Assembly (NCBI GenBank): GCA_027604185.1
Contig: JADGKB010000095.1
Coordinates: forward strand, 1-55,684
Origin: Boothiomyces macroporosus
Lineage: Eukaryota; Chytridiomycota; Chytridiomycetes; Rhizophydiales; Terramycetaceae
Reading direction: 5' to 3'
DNA: 55,684 nucleotides
The position numbers and the translations under genes were made by a program. Of this stretch, positions 29,934 through 40,719 are shown piece by piece. Each line of letters starts with the position of its first letter. Within the stretch, counting starts at the first letter, position 1. The notes under the pieces are model-generated. The model searched no databases and was not told the DNA's origin. It worked only from the letters and a program-made list of their open reading frames with translations.

Positions 29934-32900
29934 TTACTCTAAATTACCGTATTCCAACGTCACTTTGCACTGACAATCTACATAAGGATAAAAGAAGGAT
30001 TTGGTAGAATTGAAAGTTACCAAAAGTTTCAAAAGGGCAGAATGGTCAACAGAATAAAATGTAGTACTGAGAGCAAATAACTCTTCAGAAGATTTGGCCT
30101 TGGAAAAAGGTTCGAAACTGAATGGAGAACTGGTGAAATTCTCGGCAAGCTCCATGTCCATTGCAAGCCTTTTGAAGGATTCACACATCAAAGACAGTTT
30201 TCGCATTACCTGAAATTAAAACCGCTTACTTGAGACATATCATCCACTGTCCTACAAATCCTTTGGTTCTTGTCAAACTTTTTCAACTGTTCATTAATTC
30301 GAAGTGGATCAATAATCTCAATAAAATCAATATTTCTATTGCATGGACCTTTGACAATAGAAGGCTAAAATTATGAATTATATACCTTTTCATCCGCATT
30401 CATGTATACTAGCGAATTTACTGCAAATTCGCCATCTGCCTTGGAAAAAGTGACACTGAGAGCATCGCTATAAACCCAAGAAATTGCCTGCGTGGAGATC
30501 TCCAAAGGCCTCCATGAGTGAGTCATCAGAAGAATACTATATTCTGATCGAAGAGATACAAGATCTGCAGGATCAAATACCACCAGCTCTTTGCAAACCT
30601 TTTCAGAGTTACTGATTTTGTTCTTTAAATCCGCTTCTTCAACAACTAAAGTTTGAATATCTGCTTCAAATGTTTGATTTTCAGCTTGCAATCTAGCAAT
30701 TTCATGCTCCATTTCGCGCAGTTTAGACAATCTATCGACTTTACGTGCCATTAGTTCCGAGTGTTCTTGAGCCAACTCTTTAGTTTTCTTATCGTTACTA
30801 CGGTTAATATAAACTCACGATTCCTTTGTTTCTGCTATTGATTCAATCAATTGGTTTTTGTATTCGCTTGTTTCAGAACCGTAGATGGAATATCTTTCAC
30901 TAAACGCTTTTACAATTTCAAGATCCTTTTTCAAGAGGGCGTAACTAGATTCAAGATTGCTAAATATTTTGTCAAACAAGAATCTCTTCCATGGGTACCA
31001 ATCCAGGCGGGCTTCCAAGTAGCAATACTTTTTTGAAGTCTGAAGATTTAGTAGGATTTCGTCTCGGTCAAGGTCTGTTCCTTGAGCGTACTCTTCAAAC
31101 AAAAGAGGAACATTTTCAGACATATCTTCAGAAAAGCCATTAATAGTTTCAAATAAATCATTGATGGTTACTTTCAATTCTTCGCAGCCTTGCTCGTAGC
31201 AAACTTGTTCAATCATCTTTGTTCTCGATAACACTCTGTTAGTAACAGAGTTTAGTTCTAAGTGAGAATATGCTTACCAATAGTTTCAGACGCGAGTTCA
31301 GGTTCAGAATAAGAATCTTTGAAAACAATTCCAGTGGCTTTTAGGAAATCTTGGATATTTAGAATTTGTTTTGGCTCTGGATCATCTTGTAACAGTGAAG
31401 TGTCCATGATTGGCAATTGCTCTTCCTCCATCAAGTCACGAGTCTTGTCTGGTGAGAATACCACATTCTCTGGTTTGAGAGGAGAAAATATTGAATCAGG
31501 AGTAGATGCACCTTTGACTGGAGAAGCGACTTTGCTTTCTGCTGGAGAGTTGTCATTGTGAGCTAAATATTCAGCCATTTCATCTTCAAGCTTTTCTCGC
31601 TTAAGGGTTTCCAAAGCGTCACCACCAAGAGACTTTCTTTTAGTTCCTTTTCGCTTTGGAGTTGGTTTGTTTTCTTCACCACGAAGGTTTTCTTCGTTCG
31701 AGACCTCTTGCAGCTTTTGGTTAAAGGTATTTGCTTTCTTTGCACTAGCAACAATCTTATCAGCGACCGCTCTTCTCAAAGGGGTGACAGTTGCTTGCTT
31801 TGGAGTATTAACTTTTCTTTGGCTTCTGGTGACAGGAGAAGCGACTGCAGAGATTGGGGTTTTGGCGAGTTTCTTTGTTTTGTTTCCTGAAGTTGGGGTT
31901 GCAGCTCGTTTCGCAGACTTTGGTGTTTCAGTTTTGATAGGAACAGGGGAAATATCGCTGATTGAGAAATCCTTTTCCTTATGTGGAGTTGACATTAATG
32001 CCCCCCGGTCATCGAGATGCAAAGAAAAATCTACACTATCACTATTGAAGGAATTGTTTTCCTCGATTTTCTTTATGTGAGTTTCTGTCAAATCTTGGCT
32101 TTGATCCAAAATCATAGATTCTTCAATTAAACTATCGTTCTTGACTTCAATTGCTGATTCATCTAGCGAATCTTGATTTTGGATATTTTCAAGAATCTGA
32201 TTCTGATGCTCACTTTCTTGTTTAAAATATTGAATTTGCTCTCCAATGTCGGAAGTATTCATTACTGAATCATCCAATACAGAGTTGTGGGCAAAGAATG
32301 GTGCAATGCTGTCACGGACATTTTTTCCTCCAATTTTACGTTGTTTACCTTTTTTTGGAGTAACTTTTTCAGGTTCTTCCATTTGACTTTGGTCCATCGA
32401 CGTGTTTAACACTGATTCATCGAGTACAGATGCATGAGCAAAGAATGGTGCAATACTATCTCGTACATTTTTACCGCCAATCGTTCTAGTTTTTCTCGGT
32501 TCAGGAGATTCGATACTCTTCAAGTCAGGTTCGTTTTGATTAGCCACCACTACACTGTCATCCAAGACTGATCCTGGAGAATAAACGGCATTTTGATGGG
32601 TGAAAAATGGCGCTACACTATCTCTTGGCTTCCTGATCGGTTTCTTTACCGGGCTTTCCAATTTCGCTGGGCTTGCAACTTCTTCAGCGACCACGACCGG
32701 ACTTTCAGTATACTTGAGTATAGATACTGTTGGGCTTCTACCACGGAAATCGATACTTTCCATAGAGTTATCGAAACTACTGTCAGTAGAGACTTTGGGA
32801 GAAATTGTTTCTCGATCTTGCGGGCTATTAATGGCGCTTTTTGGAAAGAATCCTGCTAAAGAATCCCTGACTTTTTTGGAAACATTAATTTTAGGTGTGC

Positions 32901-33996
32901 TTGAAACACTCTTTGATCTTGTAACTGGACTATTTCGGGCAGGACTGTTAGTTTCGCTTTTGGTAAAAAGCCCACTAATAGAATCTCTGCCTCTTGAATC
33001 CCTTTTGTTGAAAAATCCTGCTATTGAATCCCGAACATTCTTCTTTTTTACTGGTTCAATCGCATTTGCAATTTCTTCTGATTCGATCATACTATCTTCA
33101 AACAAGCCTGTAACCGATGGCACAGGGCTTTCCACAGTAGGTTCAACAGCAGGAGCTACTGGAGAAAATTCAATTGATTCCTCTATTGAAATTTCGTGGC
33201 TAATTTTGAGAGAAGAGCTTGATTTTGGAGTATTATTGAAGAATGGTGCTATACTATCCCTGGCTTTTTTTGGAGTGATTTTAGGGATGCCTTTTTTAGG
33301 TGTGTCTTTCAAGGCTTTTGGAGTGAGTTTGGCTAATGGAGAATTGATGCCGATCCTGCTTGGTGTATTTGTAGATGACGTATCAACCTTGAACTTGCTA
33401 GGTGTATTTGTAGACTCCAAATCCATGCACTGTGATTCTATGTTAACAGTTATTACCTTCAGTTTTGCTAAAAGTCATAGTAGGTGTATCATGCTCGTTG
33501 ACAATCATCTCTAATGAATTGATCGCACCTGTAGGTGTTTGTACGAATGATTCCATGTCTCCCAATGGAGACTGAGTCTTGTGGGTGATTGCCTTGATTG
33601 CACTATCAAGTAGCGGAGTACTGGAACCTATCACGTTTGAAAGCATCTTCTCCTTCACCGGGGTTTCATTTTTAGCCAATAGATTGTTGAATAAATTTGG
33701 CGATCCTGTAAGGGAAACATCAAAGCTATTTTTCGATTCACTAGAATAAAATATAAAGTTACTCTCCAATATCAAACAGATTTTCGCTGTTGGCAGATCT
33801 ATCAGGTGTAGATTCTGCAGGATGAAATTCCGAGAGCATCTTGGCGAGTTCCGCTTCATCTTGATTTTCATGTTCTGAAGAGTCAACAGAATCCTTTTCG
33901 AATAAACGGACGTGAGCAGTCGCTGCAAATGAGACTCTGCGGCCACTTGATTTTCTACGGTCGTCCTGATCCTTTGATTTAGATTTCAAGTACCAT
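29934..33996 (-). CDS. SPC7: Kinetochore scaffold KNL1/Spc105/Spc7
   Basis: Eight exons on the minus strand: 33996-33994 (just ATG), 33971-33763, 33740-33457, 33437-31278, 31257-30819, 30797-30386, 30364-30230, 30209-29934; introns 22, 22, 19, 20, 21, 21 and 20 nt; 1305 aa. Residues 13-16 are RVSF in the context GRRVSFAATAHVRLFEKD, the PP1-docking site of KNL1 proteins. The long disordered middle has seven copies of a (V/A)RDS(I/V/L)(A/S)xxF motif (about residues 225-555), several followed by VLD(D/E)SV(M/L)NTS. The C-terminal Spc7 domain shows a coiled coil, YLEARLDWYPWKRFLFDKI and an RWD-like end. KNL1 links microtubules and the spindle checkpoint to the Mis12/Ndc80 network. Confidence 0.88.
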
Positions 33997-34328
33997 AATT
34001 TTTATGAATTTGTTTTTTAGATTGAAAAGTTTGTCTTTTGCTTCGGACTTTTTTAAACATTTTTTGGTTTAGGCAGCTTCAATGTACCACTGCGTAGTCT
34101 CGATTCGCATTGCACTTGTGTGCTTCTGCTGGGCTCTTAAACACGTAGAATCATACCTATCCACCTCAATATGATAAGAATGCAGAATCGCAGTCTTATG
34201 CAGCACATGTGGTACACTTATAATCTCTTAGTAGCTATGATAGCGGCAGTTCTTAATAGACCCAACTTTAAAAAATCTGTATCCTCCAACCATTTCTCTG
34301 AACTTTGAAAATTACGCGAAAATTGGAA
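33997..34328 (+). other. Intergenic region between KNL1 and the SWIB gene
   Basis: About 330 bases between divergent starts. No open frame, RNA gene or repeat recognised; presumably a bidirectional promoter. Confidence 0.4.
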
Positions 34329-35182
34329 ATGTCGTTTGAACAGTACAGGGACAGAATTACAGAGCTAATAGAGTCCAGCATCGACTCTATAACCAAGAAG
34401 CAACTACGGAAAGCAATTACCTCTGAATTTGGAGTTGACTTGAGTGAAAGTAAAGCTCAATTCGACGAATACGCCATGAATATTCTCCAAGATGTTTTAA
34501 AAAAACGAGAGGAAAAAGAACCCAAGGAAGCAAAAGTAGAAGAGGAAATACAAGACAATAGCGATAACGACAGTGCATTGGTCGACACGCCAAAAAAGAA
34601 ATCTAATGGCGGACTATGCTCGCTTAGTCCTGCATTATCAGAACTGCTCAATGAATCAGAACTAGGAAGAGTAATTGGAATTGATATAGATGCAAGTAAC
34701 CAAAAAGATCTGGGACTATATTAAAGCCAACAACCTCCAGGATGAAAAGGACAAGAGGTACATTCTGTGCGATGAAAAACTACGTAAAGTATTCAAGACA
34801 AACAGGCTCCATATGATGAAGATGGCAACATTACTACAACCGCACTTGACTCCCATTGCGACCGAGAAGCAGCCAAAAAGGAAGAAATCAACTCCCACCA
34901 ATGGCGAACCAAAAAAAGGCGGATTCAACAAGCACCACAAGCTATCCACAGAACTACAACAACTGATCCAAGTAGAAACAGAATCAAGACCGCAAGTAGT
35001 GAAAAAGATTTGGGATTACATCAAAGCGAATGACTTGCAAGACCCAAACAACAAGCAGAATATCCTCAATGATGACTTGATGTACTCGGTATTCAAGACA
35101 AAAAAGATGACCATGTTTGAGATGAACAAGGTAACTAGAGGTAATGTAGCTGATTGGAAAGCATTTATCCCCCATTCAATAA
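34329..35182 (+). CDS. DEK_C plus tandem SWIB/MDM2 domain protein (TRI1/UAF30-like)
   Basis: Three exons (34329-34670, 34690-35130, 35150-35182), both introns 19 nt; 271 aa. Residues 1-60 form a DEK_C-like helical domain (YRDRITELIESSI, KKQLRKAIT). After an acidic/Lys-rich linker come two SWIB domains: LSELLNESELGRMQVTKKIW through KANNLQDEKDKRYILCDEKL, and the second with KKIWDYIKANDLQDPNN and MNKLIGKHLSPIQ-stop created by the last 33-nt exon. This matches the yeast TRI1/UAF30 type. UAF30 is part of the RNA polymerase I upstream activation factor; TRI1 is a nuclear/nucleolar paralogue. Only 23 bp separate its stop from the ALG12 start. Confidence 0.88.
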
Positions 35183-35205
35183 ATTGTATTTTCAACTTTT
35201 CTAAA

Positions 35206-36579
35206 ATGTTCAAATTTGCAATTTTGATTTTTACAGTGTTAACGATTAATGTCTTGTTGGCACCGTATACAAAAGTAGAAGAATCGTTCAATATCCAAGC
35301 CATACACGACCTGCTATACCAAACACCTTACGATCACTTGGAGTTTCCCGGAGTTGTACCAAGGACATTTATAGGGCCGCTACTAATTTTCCCTCCCTTG
35401 CTCCCATTCAAATTCCTCGAAAAGCATTATTTACAAATATTAGCGAGAATTACGCTTAGTCTCTACGTTTCGCTTGCTTACTGGTTTCTCCTGGATTCAA
35501 TTAAACAAAGATATTCAAAAAGAACAGCAACTTACTTTACGCTATTCACAATCACTCAGTTTCATTTTATATTTTGGGCAAGTAGAACTTTACCAAACGT
35601 TTTTGCGTTGATTTGCTTTGTGGTGATATTTGGGTGTTTCTTGCGGTCCAGTTCATTTGATAATTACCAGATCTTGATGATTAGCCTATCCGCTTTTGTG
35701 GTGATATGCTTTAGATCAGAATTGTTTGGATTAGTGTCAGTAATATTATTCTTGGGGTTGCTTAGAGGTACGATTGAGCTGAATATAGGAAACTATACTC
35801 TAAAGCAGTTACTTGTTTGTGGCATTATTAGTTCTGCTATATCGATACTCTTGACTGTTTTGATAGATTCATACTTTTGGGGCTACTGGGTCTGGCCCGA
35901 ATTGGCTGTATTCAAATTTAATGGTATTGAAAACAAGTCGGTGGAGTGGGGTATATCTCCCTTCCACTATTATTTTACTAGACTGCTTCCAAAGATCAGT
36001 CCTTTGGCACTATTGTACTGTCTAAAGAAACCAAACATTTATCACGGATTAGCAGTTGCACATTTACTGATCCTGTCTTTTATACAACACAAAGAATGGA
36101 GGCAAATTTCGTTAATTATAGGTTTATAATCTATGTATTGCCAATAGTGAATTTGAACGCGTCAATTGGTAAGAAGCATCCAATAATTTACTTGCTTTTT
36201 ATTGGAATGTTTTGTGTATCAATGGGAATGTCTTTAATTTCATCATTCAATTATCCAGGCGGTGTCGCTCTAAAAGAGTTTAGAAAATACAACGGAAGTG
36301 TACATTTGGATACGTTTACGTGTATCAGTGGAGCAAGTAGGTTCCAAGAATCACCACATAGTACATATTACAAAAATGAAACACTAACAGTATATGATTT
36401 TGATTATTTGATAACTCATGAACCAGCCAAACACCCAGAGTATTTGTCATTAACCTAGATACCAAAGTATAGAAGCAATTGAAGGTTATTCTGGCGTAAA
36501 ACTGCATTTTGACAAATTCCCTGTAGAAATCAAAATGCAGCCAATGATATACATCATGAAAAATAAAGCACTCGCATAA
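35206..36579 (+). CDS. ALG12: Dol-P-Man:Man7GlcNAc2-PP-Dol alpha-1,6-mannosyltransferase
   Basis: Three exons (35206-36101, 36122-36439, 36459-36579); 444 aa. The first intron (20 nt, GCAAATTTCGTTAATTATAG) is GC-AG; the second (19 nt) is GT-AG. The spliced product has the GT22 hallmarks: KVEESFNIQAIHDLLY, YDHLEFPGVVPRTFIGPL, SPFHYYFTRLLP and HKEWRFIIYVLPI, the last only after the GC-AG splice. The second splice joins HPE to YQSIEAIEGYSGVKL. About ten transmembrane helices. ALG12 adds the eighth mannose to the lipid-linked oligosaccharide in the ER lumen, so a luminal N-glycosylation branch is retained. The ATG lies just 23 bp after the SWIB gene stop. Confidence 0.92.
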
Positions 36580-37190
36580 CTGCAAAATTGGTTTCATTTT
36601 GGGCAAGCAAATGTCCGCTCAGCTCCGTCGGCATTTATCTATGCGAAATCCTGCATTTATCCTAAATGGAAATTTCTTTACGCGCTCCGTGGATGTAGTA
36701 ATTTTGTAAGATTCAGCGCGTGTATCTCTGTAAAACATACGAACGAGCAAAACCTATTTTGCCGAATGTATTAAGACTTGCATAGTATTTATCCGATTAA
36801 ATTACTTTTTCTACCATATTTTGCAAATCTACTGGCTATCAATTAGAAACTCGTTGCGCGTTTTTGCAAAAATCCTTCAATACAGCAAGGCAACAGTACA
36901 AATATTACAATACAAAATTAAAAACTATTTTATTCGGAAAAATGTAAGGGAATTCATTGGAGTGGATCGCTTGAACGACCTTAAGTTTTCTTGCAATGTT
37001 CGCCTGAAAGTAATTGAAGGTTAATCAATTATTAGGTAGATATAGTAAGAATGATTTTGGTGCTCCTTATCAGTGTGTACAAAAATATTGCTCTATTATC
37101 AAGTTGTGGAAACGTCATCCAGTTTGCGCGAATGACATCTCAAGTGCTCAGTGTATAAATTCTGCTACTTTCTTACAAATATATTCTCTA
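36580..37190 (+). other. Intergenic region upstream of seven-helix copy C
   Basis: About 610 bases. Holds a 67-codon open stretch (36821-37024, ATG-less) of low complexity and the open but ATG-less upstream extension of the next gene. No homology recognised. Confidence 0.4.
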
Positions 37191-38083
37191 ATGCTCGATC
37201 CTATTGTACGGCCATCCATTGCGACAATGGCAACTTGGGCGCAGCAACAAACGACCTTGCAGTTCCTAGATTTTTTTTGTGTCTGGTTTATCTACTCTCA
37301 GGTACGTCCAAATGCTGCCGTGTTCTTACTGGCGATTCTCAGCACAGCAAAGTTAGAAACTGTAATTTGGCTTATGACAGGAGCTGACTACGATAGCAGC
37401 TACTCTGATTCTCTTTGTTACGCCATTTGGATTGGGTGTGAATTGGGGTGGTTTGTAAATGACCATATAGCTTCTATTTCCACCTATCACAAGCTTGCAT
37501 CTGTCAGTAAGGAAAATCAATGGCTGTCTATTACTTCTAAGGTTGTTTTGGCCTGCTCACTGGTGATTGGTGCCATTCTTCGTATTTTGCGAAACATGTG
37601 TCGTTTCAATAACTGTATCCTCCCAGAAGCCGATACTCCCATTTCCATTAATGTTCTTCTAACAGAACTTATATTGGTATTGTTGCTCACGTATTATCTA
37701 TTTGATGCGTATCAGAAAGCTCCTATAAAGAGTAACTCTATTGGAATGCTTATTGATAATGGCCTCCTCCGTATTGTATGCCTCTTGCCATTGGGAATAT
37801 TGGAAGCATTAGACTATTACTTGGAGTACATCCACAATGCTGGCACACACATCAATCCCTCATTGCTCTGGTATTCATTATTAATTTCAGGTTTGTTCAT
37901 CTTGGAGTTGATTTCCGCTTGATGTACCCAACAATATTGTCTTTGGCAGTGGTATTGACAAAGTTGAGAATCAAGTCTGACACGCACGGATTTGTTGCTA
38001 GTAAGATAGCCAATGGTCCGTCTAAAGGAGACTCTGAAAAGAGCAAGGCGACAAAGAGTATGGCATCTCAAGACTTTAAATAA
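37191..38083 (+). CDS. Seven-helix membrane protein, family 2, copy C
   Basis: Two exons (37191-37870, 37891-38083) around a 20-nt intron; 290 aa. About seven hydrophobic helices. Conserved with copy D: WAQQQT(T/A)LQ(F/C)LD near the start, CYAIWIGCE(L/I)GWFVNDHIAS, LRNxCRFNxCILPxADTPIS, GLLRIVCLxPLGILEA and, after the splice, LGV(D/N)FRL(M/L)YPTILSL. The C-terminus is Lys/Ser-rich. I recognise no known family; it is unrelated in sequence to the seven-helix pair at 12055-14032. Function unknown. Confidence 0.78.
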
Positions 38084-38783
38084 ATTCTTTCGAGTTGAAC
38101 CCATCAGGATTGAAAACCGCCAACAGGAACACGGGAAAGATCTTTAAATTACTTGATGCGGTATACACATTTATTTGAAAAGTTATCTAAAAACTCTTTA
38201 ATCAAGTTATTCTTGAATTTCATCCAAATAATGATGACATCATCGAGATTGCGATTTTAATTTTGCGTTTCTTTCAATTGCTCTACACTTCAGACTTTGC
38301 TGAACGAATTAGTTATTTAATAGGTTGCGGTGCAGACTTGTATATCCCAGTGTATTTTCCCTTTGAAATGTTTTCAATTGAACTCTGTCTTTTCATTATT
38401 TAATTTGATTACATGTCAAAGAAAGTTTGAGTATTTTTGAATCGGATGGAAGAGATTCTAGTTCATTTACTGCACGATTGGATTGATATAGCTTTCGCGA
38501 CAGATAGAATAGAATGTCTGCTGACAAATTCTTTCAAAACATCTACTTCTTTCCAACCGAATAATTCTAAATGGCGGTATTCTCAATCGTGTTGTAACTT
38601 ATAACCAGCTATAGCCCAAGGTATTTCAACAGAATTTATTCCGTTTAATATTCATTGAAATATCACTTGATTTATCAAGTCGCAATTATTTTAGGAATTA
38701 GATCAAAAAATCCAGCATAGACGCGTATATCTGTACTGAAGTTGGGTGACATCACATCACACACGAGTAAGCATTATTTGGCT
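38084..38783 (+). other. Intergenic region with a possible gene relic
   Basis: About 700 bases between the tandem seven-helix genes. From about 38200 to 38403 one frame encodes about 65 residues of protein-like sequence (EFHPNNDDIIEIAILILRFF, then ISYLIGCGADLYIP), reminiscent of an ankyrin-type repeat, but without a start codon and ending at TAA. A further open piece near 38455-38560 follows. Best read as the remains of a decayed gene; no intact gene is called. Confidence 0.35.
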
Positions 38784-39630
38784 ATGATTGATCCATTAGT
38801 CCGCAAGGATCTATTTGTCATGGCGAAATGGGCCCAGCAGCAAACAGCCCTCCAATGTCTCGATTTATTTTGCGTTTGGTTCATTTACTCACAAGCTGAA
38901 CGGAATACAGCAATTAGGCTACTCGCTATTCTTAGCACAATAAAATTTCAAACCGTCATTTGGCTATATATTGGTGCAGACTATACAGATTCTTATTCGG
39001 ACACAATTTGCTACGCGATTTGGATAGGGTGCGAGATTGGATGGTTTGTTAATGATCACATTGCTTCAGTATCTACATTACACCGCTTGACAATATTAAT
39101 TAAGGACAAATCTTTATTACTTTTAATTGGCAAGTGTATCATGATTTGCTCGCTCGCGATAGGGATTGTGCTTAGAGTCCTGCGAAATTTGTGCCGATTT
39201 AATCAGTGTATTCTTCCAGTAGCTGATACGCCAATATCGGTTAATGTATTACTAACAGAACTTTTCCTACTGACTATCATGCTCATATATATCTACAGCG
39301 TTTACAGCTCCAACAAACACAAATCAGACTTGTTTGATATACTACTAGAGAGTGGGCTATTAAGAATAGTTTGCTTAATCCCGCTAGGTATTTTGGAGGC
39401 GTTTTCATATTATTTAAACTATAAGGCAGAAACCGGATCAATAATTAAAACCTCTACTTTATGGTAACCCATTCTTATTCAGGTTCTTTGATCTTGGCGT
39501 AAACTTTCGGTTACTCTATCCGACAATATTGTCGCTGACCCTTGTTTTAACAAAGTTTAGGGTAGAGGAACATCGACGAAAATCAGACAAACATCCAACT
39601 GTAAGCGGGTATATTAGAATCAATAAATAA
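38784..39630 (+). CDS. Seven-helix membrane protein, family 2, copy D
   Basis: Two exons (38784-39463, 39483-39630) around a 19-nt intron; 275 aa. Tandem paralogue of copy C: the first exons have the same length (680 nt) and the intron is at the identical codon (LW then F). Shares AKWAQQQTALQCLDLFCVWF, IGCEIGWFVNDHIAS and VADTPISVNVLLTE. The C-terminal tail differs and is shorter. Function unknown; receptor-like or transporter-like topology. Confidence 0.78.
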
Positions 39631-39699
39631 TGCCATTAGTTACATGGTTTGAGATTACCGCCCTTGAAATCAATTCCAGCCGCGAAAATCAGATTTAAG

Positions 39700-39888
39700 C
39701 TACTCATCAAATACATCCATATCGTAGGCATACATATCCAGCATAAACAGCACCGTTTCAAAGTCCAAATCCGTATCGATTTCATCCAGCGGTACCAAAT
39801 GCACTTTTTGCAATTCTTTCCGGATTTCAACCATTCTCTTTTCAATCTTTCTCTTCATTTCCTTCAATCCTCGTTCTATTTTTTTCAT
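39700..39888 (-). CDS. Possible small coiled-coil protein, start codon overlapping MTQ1
   Basis: 62 codons from ATG at 39888 to a TAG at 39700. The product begins with a Lys/Glu-rich amphipathic coiled coil (KKIERGLKEMKRKIEKRMVE) and ends acidic (MDVFDE). I recognise no family. Its ATG overlaps the MTQ1 ATG on the other strand through the palindrome CATG, so if real, each gene's 5' leader would lie inside the other. It could equally be chance antisense of the MTQ1 leader. Confidence 0.4.
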   Translation of the reverse strand: MKKIERGLKEMKRKIEKRMVEIRKELQKVHLVPLDEIDTDLDFETVLFMLDMYAYDMDVFDE

Positions 39889-40690
39889 GATCAGAAAACT
39901 ACAGAGAGTCAGCGGGTCTCTCCAGCAAGCCAAAGCGGAATTGAGATGGATGAAGGACGCTGTAAAATCGTATCCGATCGACAAGCAACAGGAGAAATTG
40001 GATTGGTTTATTACCAGGAGGCTGCGACATGTTCCCTTGCAATATATACTTGGGTCGGTAGATTTTCTGGGATTGAACATATTAACAAGACCGCCTGTTC
40101 TGATTCCAAGGTGGGAAACTGAAGAAATCACTGAAAGACTTGTAAATACTATACCAACAATGGATGCATTCCCAAATACTGGAAAAGAGCTCTCTAAAAT
40201 TACAAAAGTGGTAGAGCTATGTTGTGGATCAGGATGCATATCACTAGCTCTCAGTCATTACCACCCGTCTTTGGATATAGATGCGTTTGATATTTCAAAA
40301 TCAGCAGTAAGGCTGTCGAAATTAAATCAACGCAAACTGAACACAAATGTAGATTTTCAAATACAGGATATATTCAAGCACAAATTCAAAGATTACGATC
40401 TACTAGTATGCAATCCACCGTATGTTACTCCTTCCGAATACGAAAATTTGGCAAAGTCATTATACTATGAGGATAAATATGCACTTGTTACTAAGGATAA
40501 ATTAGGGCTCGAGTTTTATGAATATATCAGCAGTTTGAAGATTAGCAAGTATATCTGTTTTGAAATTGGTGAAAAACAGGCAACTCTGGTTCAAGAGATA
40601 CTACAGAAAAACGGGTACTCGAGCATAGTATACAAGGATATGGCAGGTAAAGATAGATCGATTTTCGCAACAAGTCAATTTCATTCGTGA
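39887..40690 (+). CDS. MTQ1: HemK/PrmC-type release-factor glutamine methyltransferase
   Basis: Single exon, 267 aa. Has the HemK N-terminal helical region with PLQYILGSVDFLGLNI and RPPVLIPRWETEEI, SAM-binding motif I VELCCGSGCISLAL, the acidic motif DAFD, and the catalytic NPPYVTPSEY. These assign it to the PrmC/HemK class that methylates the Gln of the GGQ motif in class I release factors. The eukaryotic MTQ1 form acts on mitochondrial release factor; no clear presequence is visible at this ATG. The cytosolic MTQ2 form is shorter and lacks the N-terminal domain, so MTQ1 fits better. Confidence 0.88.
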   Translation: MIRKLQRVSGSLQQAKAELRWMKDAVKSYPIDKQQEKLDWFITRRLRHVPLQYILGSVDFLGLNILTRPPVLIPRWETEEITERLVNTIPTMDAFPNTGKELSKITKVVELCCGSGCISLALSHYHPSLDIDAFDISKSAVRLSKLNQRKLNTNVDFQIQDIFKHKFKDYDLLVCNPPYVTPSEYENLAKSLYYEDKYALVTKDKLGLEFYEYISSLKISKYICFEIGEKQATLVQEILQKNGYSSIVYKDMAGKDRSIFATSQFHS

Positions 40691-40719
40691 GAGAACTCAT
40701 AAGGCAATATATTATTTAT

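Noticed and set aside
32600..33514. Long plus-strand ORF of 304 codons
   Set aside because: It is antisense to the KNL1 repeat region, has no ATG-led conserved motif and mirrors the repeats; a shadow.
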